Below, one piece after another: positions 58,230 through 64,000 of a DNA stretch of 64,000 nucleotides. The translations under genes and the position numbers were made by a program. How positions within the stretch are numbered: position 1 is the first letter of the stretch; each line of letters begins with the position of its first letter. The notes below the pieces were generated by a model that ran no database searches, was not told where the DNA came from, and saw only the letters and a program-made list of their open reading frames with translations. The DNA lies in contig CABFPE010000017.1 in the NCBI GenBank assembly GCA_900660155.1, positions 888,292-952,291 on the forward strand, written 5' to 3'. This stretch comes from Hofstenia miamia (lineage: Eukaryota > Xenacoelomorpha > Acoela > Hofsteniidae).

Positions 58230-58842
58230 ATTTTTAAGTTACGTTTTATTGCGACATGTTTCGACAAAAATTCTTGTCATTTTCAAGTTTTTCGAGAAAT
58301 GTTTCCGAACTTTTTCTTTTAGTGATTCAGATCTTCAAAATATACTAAAATTTGATTGATGTCTTTGATTATTTAATAATGTTTTATTAGTTGATTTAAA
58401 GCATATTGCTTCTGCGATTTTAGTTTCACAGTGTCTTATTAGTATGTTAAAATATTTCAATATAGGTTCATATCCATGTATAAGCATTTTGGATTGTAGA
58501 GGCCCTCTTATATGTTCCCTTGCCCGAGTTTTTAAATGCCTTCTAGTCTCATAACAGTCGTATCAATAAACGATACTATAAGACAGTGAAATGGGTATAT
58601 GATCTTTATTAGGGAATATTTTGATAGTCCTTTTGCGTAAAATACTGGACAAATTTTCGAAGATTGTAATTCTTTGTTGTATGATCGGATTGCTTTCTTC
58701 AGTTGTTCTTCTCGAGATTTTATAAATAGTAACTTCCTGCATACTTTTGTTTTGTCTTGGTTATGTGTAGAACTTAAATATTGCGTATTGGATGAGAATT
58801 TCCTATCAATAATTTTACGAATTAGTTTTTGTGGATACCCAT

Positions 58843-58845
<3 letters not shown>
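58230..58845 (-). mobile_element. Penelope-like element remnant, GIY-YIG region
   Basis: Minus strand encodes NGYPQKLIRKIIDRKF (the post-RT block 'NGYPxxxI'), then a linker, then CYETRRHLKTRAREHIRG, matching the 'ETxRxLxTRxxEH' part of the GIY-YIG endonuclease, and LIRHCETKIAEAICF. Domain order fits the 3' third of a Penelope-like element. Broken and old. An (AT)n run (58841-58871) borders it. Confidence 0.65.
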
Positions 58846-58871
<26 letters not shown>

Positions 58872-58877
<6 letters not shown>

Positions 58878-59782
58878 AATGTTTGATATATAAATCATGA
58901 AATAAGTGAAATATTGAATGGCTATTTTAAATTCCAAAGCTTTCAAGATAGCATAGGGTAGAGTTCGCTTCAGCTAAAATTCAATCCCAATAATGAATAA
59001 TGGATTAAGTTTAAGAAGAAGCGGTTTCATTTTACTTGTCAAAATAAATTCGATTTGAAAGACGTTTCTTAAAGTTATTTTTTCGTAAATAGACATTTCA
59101 TCTCAACACCTAGCCAAATTCCTAATTGATATGAATGAAACAAAGCTTGCTATAAATTTTTATTCCCACTAAACTACTGCACAGCAAAATGCGAAAAACT
59201 ACGTAGAAAACTTTATCAATTCGAAATATATTTGTCAAAATGATAACTCTTGCTTTAAGTTTTCATACGCTTTGTAGTTCTCCATTTTCGTTCATGTTTA
59301 CCATCGGCAAAATATAGATTTTGTATTTTGAAAATTTTGCCTTTCGTATGTTGAAATTTCTTTTGTAACAAGATGCATAATTTTTCCAAGATGTTTGGTA
59401 ACATGAAAATAGCACATGTATGGCTTTGTAGGCAAAGGTGCAACATTTTTTGTCTATTTCGATTTGCAGTGTATGTGCATTTGAAGTAATTTATGTTTAT
59501 CAGTAGTTTGTTGTTATTTTCGGTTTGGAGAAATTTGTCTTTTACAATTGATTAAGATTGCTTACATTTATCTTAAGTTTCTGGAGGAATTCTACATATT
59601 ATTTTTAACTCAAATGGTCTAGCACTAAGATGTCCTCTCACAAGAATGCACGTCTGCTAATAATAATTCAATGACTTGCAATGCTCTTGGGATTTAGTCT
59701 TGAAGACTCTCACGTTTTAGTTTAGAAAAATGTAGAACTGTTTGCTATCCGCGTGCTTTGTTCAACATTATATGAAATCTAA
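58872..59782. other. Intergenic, nothing recognised
   Basis: AT-rich; no supported gene or element. Confidence 0.5.
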
Positions 59783-59988
59783 AGGCACATACATCAAAGA
59801 GATCTTTGAATTCTATTATAATTTATTTTTCTTTTAAGATTGATTTTGTGTGAATNTGATCCGGAAAACATCACTGAAGAAGAAGTAATGGAGAATATAA
59901 GTGCATTTTATGATAAGGCACCAACATCAAAGAGATCTTTGAATTCTATTATAATTTATTTTTCTTTTAAGATTGATTTTGTGTGAAT
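59783..59988. repeat. 73-bp direct repeat with a single N
   Basis: 59783-59855 and 59916-59988 match closely, with the N at 59856 and about 60 bp of unrelated text between them. Probably another assembly join. Confidence 0.6.
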
Positions 59989-62900
59989 TTCAATTAGCTA
60001 TCCAATTATAGAGTACATCAGAATAATTGAAGATTTCTATTTTGAAAAAACCTTAAATCAACTATTATATAAATGCTAAGAAAAAATATTTTGTTATGAG
60101 TAGAATTTTAAAGCAAAATACCAACTGTCTGCAAAACTGTTTCTATTTTGTGAAATTAAATTAGTTGCTCTACTTTTAATTTGAAAGGGGGTTTAAGTAA
60201 ATTGGGAATTTGAGTCTAAGTGAATCGATTCAATTTTTCACTGAGAGAACTGTCGTGCGCCGTTCACTTTGCTCAGACAAATGCAGTTATTAATGGTGGT
60301 AAAAGGGACTAACGCTCCGTGTTCACTCCATTTTCTTTTCCACCAGTCGGTAGTAGGGAAATTTATTCTCATTTTTAAAAGGTAGGATTGTTTATTTATC
60401 TCTAATCTCAATTGGATTTTAATGAGCAAGTTAGTTGCTATGTGATTTATATATATTGTCTCAGCAAGAACCCAAATTATCAATGTTTTCAATATTAACA
60501 AACTCATTTAAATTTTACTCAATCAGTAACATCCTTGATTTCAAGAATGATAAAAATCACATTTCTACATATTTACAACTGGTCCATTGTTAACCAATTT
60601 TACCAACAAAGTAAAGTGATTTTTGTAAGTGAGGAACGCATTAGAGACTAAATATTATTCAGCAAATTGATGGGAACCTGGTTGTTGAATCTACTTGATC
60701 AGCACTATGGTGAATAACACATCATCATTAGCTTTAAAAAGAAAATATTGCTACATTAAACTGCTAGCCCCCCTTCAATGTAGCAACTTTTGTTAAAAAT
60801 AATGCTCTGCAGGATAGTTATGAAAATTTCGTTAATTTTAAATATATTACTTCGATTTATTGCTTTTCTACTCAAATAGTAATTGTTACAAATTCAAATA
60901 TATAGACGCATATACATGTAGCAATATTTTACAAATATAATTCACTATTGCTACCAATAGAATCCACTCGAACGATAGTTGTACCCATGAGATTATTTGG
61001 ACGTTAAATTTAATACAGGAAGTCCTTGTCTATGAGAGCTTTGTTTGAAACATGCTGTTGGCGGCATTTAAAGGATTTAAGAAGACATTACCATGTTCTA
61101 AGTAGATTTTTTTCCCGTCGAGACAATCGAATTACCGCGTCTCTAGACAAAATGCTAAGCAACATTGTTTAGTGAACTTAAACGTTTGAAAAATCTAATC
61201 AATTTTTTAAATGTCAAAATGTGTTAATTGAATTTTCAGATCACTGCAAATACAGAAGGTATACATTGTATATTTGACATAGGCAAATGAAATTTTAACA
61301 AGCTAAAAAACTAAATAAAAGTATAGCCTACTTATCTATATAATGCATTATCGCTAACACATAGTTCAAGAAATTTTTATTTCTCTGTTGCAAACCCTTT
61401 TCATACCAATTTAAAAATGATGTTTTAAAGAGACGCCGTACATGAATTAGTGAATGACAGTAATTGAACCATGCTTATTAAGCATTGCTTAATATATCTC
61501 CAAATCACTACTTAGCATGATGAGAAGATCTGTGTATTTATCATACCCATTTTTCGATTTAGTTTTATATATATTATAATTTCATTGATTGTCTTAGTCT
61601 GAATTTCTATATAATTTTTTTATAATTGATTTTTTTAATTGCTCATGAAGTTCGATGTTTTATGTTGCCAAAAAGCAAACTAAGCCTAATGTCTTACAAC
61701 TTACGATAAATAGCGAAAGATCGTTGAATTTTAAGACATTATAAGCTAATATCGAGTTGGTTTCGGGTCCTCGAGTTGAGTTGTTGGAACAAGCCTACCT
61801 ATTCAATGATCTAGCATTACCTGTTTAATACAAATTCCAAAAAAAATTCAACATCAAAAATTCAATAATCAAAACATCTATTTCGACAATTTAAAATATG
61901 GGAAAATTTTAAGATTTCTCTTCTCAGTGAATTCAAATAAAATAGCGTTGAGTGTATTGCAGAACAATGAAATTTTCTGGATGACAGATAATGTTTTATA
62001 GCTATTTAAATATTTAATGAATCCTGTGAATCTAATCTAATCGTATTCGTAACATAATTTGCTTAGAGCAGACATTCTTTAAATTTAGGATCATTATAAA
62101 CATATCGTGAAATCGAATTGATTTTAAAACTGCCTGAGTATTGGAAAATTTAGTTCACTATGGAATTTTAATAATTATTAACTATTTACGAATATTTTAA
62201 GTAGTAAGCATCACTTTAGCTTATCCAGATAGAAAATAATTTTAACGGATGAAGTATTGGCTTATGTCATATTTGTAGTCTGCATGTTTGCCTTGATTTT
62301 AAATTTCTTAAAAATAATTATTTTAAGATTACATTAAAGGTAACTTAAAGATGTAGATAGTTATTTGAAACATTGATTCTCTTCAAGATTAGAAACCAGT
62401 AGGTAAGGAATAAATTTTTGGAATCTTTTTACTTTTAGGGTTGTTAAGAATATATCTACGTGTAGTTGTTGTAATGATTATTTATCTTAATAGCATTCTT
62501 GTATCTATTTGGTTGTATTTATTCAGAAGCATTAGGCATTTTAAAAAGGAAATTCAAACAAAATCCATTAGTAAATCTAAAACTGTTAGGAAGTTAAAGA
62601 AAATTAAACAATCTGCAAAGCCTCTTAACATAATCGGAATTTTTATTGCTTGTTTTTAGATGTTTTTAGTGTTGCCCATTTGTATTTTAGTTTGTGATGT
62701 TTTAATATATATTTATTATTTTGGAAGCTTACTTAAACTTTGTAGCTATTTAATATTTTATACTGTAGTCTAACTATGGTACACCTATTGAAACATTTAT
62801 CAACCCTTAATTTTATCTTAATTGAAATCCTTGATTTGTTTGCACTTTAATGTTCCAAACATTTAATTACATAAAATTTTGTGATTCCATAATGGAATGG

Positions 62901-63590
62901 AAGAAAAACCATTTATGTTAATTATGGATTGCATTGTTAAAAATATGGCCAAAATGGTAATCCATAAATTTACTGTTATATAATACTGAATTGCTTTTGA
63001 GAAATGCATTCTACTTACATTTCCCTATAATTCAAGATACTTTACGTAATGATCATAAAGTATGTTCGAAATTTAATATACGGCAATTTTATATTGCCAA
63101 CAAATTTCGGTTTGCCATATATGACCACCCTGACAATAAATAGTGTTTCTTGCTAAAAAAAACACATGCAATATCATTCAAATAAAATGACAGCGAAAAA
63201 TCATCCTCTCTAATGTCTAGAATTTTTGAGAAAAAATTTGATAAATAGAAGTACCGAAAAGATATTAAAACAAACAGGGAATTTCATTTGCAAAATCATG
63301 AATTGTTCATGAATTTTGTTGTAAATTCAATTCACAACGCATACAGTGAATTTCTGTGGATAATGTATGTAAAATATAATCAATGAATATATTATTTATA
63401 AATACTTTGATGTAGCTGTGAGTAGGAAATTGTCGAAGCAGCCACAGACGGCAATTTCCTCTCTTTTTACGCACTTTCTGCTGGCTATTCAAGCTTGACC
63501 TATTCGTTTTATTGTCCCTTTACAAAATCCTTGATTATAATTATTTGCAACTGGTAAATGACGCATTTTATTAATTAATCAAAGTAGATA
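59989..63590. other. Intergenic, no gene recognised
   Basis: 3.6 kb of AT-rich DNA. ORFs at 60238-60507 (minus), 62441-62659 (plus) and 63307-63492 (minus) show no recognisable domain and are probably chance. Confidence 0.5.
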
Positions 63591-63753
63591 NNNNNNNNNN
63601 NNNNNNNNNNNNNNNNNNNNNNNNNNNNNNNNNNNNNNNNNNNNNNNNNNNNNNNNNNNNNNNNNNNNNNNNNNNNNNNNNNNNNNNNNNNNNNNNNNNN
63701 NNNNNNNNNNNNNNNNNNNNNNNNNNNNNNNNNNNNNNNNNNNNNNNNNNNNN

Positions 63754-63782
<29 letters not shown>
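63591..63782. other. Assembly gap (163 N) and (AT)n microsatellite
   Basis: N from 63591 to 63753, followed directly by about 29 bp of AT. A second short AT run lies at 63941-63956. The final 220 bp show nothing else. Confidence 0.95.
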
Positions 63783-63785
<3 letters not shown>

Positions 63786-64000
63786 CAGTATACAGTTGAA
63801 ACCCTTAAAGTATTTTGCTCATAATTGGTATTTTACTGAGGCCAGAAACAAAGTACGCAAAGTACATGTCATCTAAGCTATGCTTTGGAATTTAAAATCT
63901 TTTTATAAGTGTCAATTCAAAAACTGAAAATTTGCATAGCTATATATATATATATACGTTGTCCTCGAGCTTCTTATGCGCTGTTCAGACTATTGGTTTT

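Noticed and set aside
1-64000. tRNA, rRNA or CRISPR features
   Set aside because: I saw no cloverleaf-like tRNA, no rRNA text and no regularly spaced short repeats with unique spacers.

Overview
This is a 64 kb piece of AT-rich metazoan (invertebrate) genomic DNA. It holds one recognisable host gene, spread over about 35 kb of the plus strand in 16 coding exons, and a dense load of transposable elements. The host gene is Rictor, the defining scaffold subunit of TOR complex 2. It was assembled by matching exon translations to the conserved blocks of animal Rictor proteins. Every junction has a GT/AG intron and agrees in phase, and the summed exons (4005 nt) give an uninterrupted 1334-residue product ending at 43327. 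Standard code, spliceosomal introns and transposon families typical of animals point to an invertebrate; I cannot place it more narrowly.

Layout. 1-4700: three tandem copies of an unclassified repeat, one carrying an insertion whose empty site survives in its neighbour. 4740-5880: 5' part of a minus-strand LINE (RRM-like ORF1 plus the start of an AP-endonuclease). 8195-43327: Rictor. Intron 2 (7.8 kb) holds a plus-strand LINE, a minus-strand R4/Dong-type LINE with a restriction-like endonuclease, and a three-level nest: a Tigger-like MITE, interrupted by a TTA-flanked palindromic Harbinger-like element, itself interrupted by a hAT element. Intron 4 has a decayed hAT with a BED/CGGBP1-like finger. 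Intron 9 has a possible tyrosine-recombinase element. Intron 13 has a CR1/L2-type LINE, a long-inverted-repeat element and an unidentified 149-codon ORF. Intron 14 has a decayed LINE split by a second Tigger-like MITE and a TAA-flanked element.

43.5-64 kb: no host gene found. It contains a structurally complete maT-type (DD37D) mariner relative with perfect terminal inverted repeats, a DD34D mariner with 35-bp perfect inverted ends and an assembly gap, palindromic foldback elements, two remnants of Penelope-like elements and LINE tails. The last 10 kb is mostly AT-rich DNA in which I see nothing.

Assembly quality matters here. Five single N characters occur. Three sit exactly between near-identical direct duplicates of 241, 259 and about 390 bp, a fourth follows a shorter 73-bp repeat, and the fifth marks missing repeat sequence. 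These look like unmerged contig ends rather than biological tandem duplications. I found no clear evidence of a wholly new biological system. The most informative structures are the dated transposon nest with its paralogous empty site and the two intact-looking Tc1/mariner elements.
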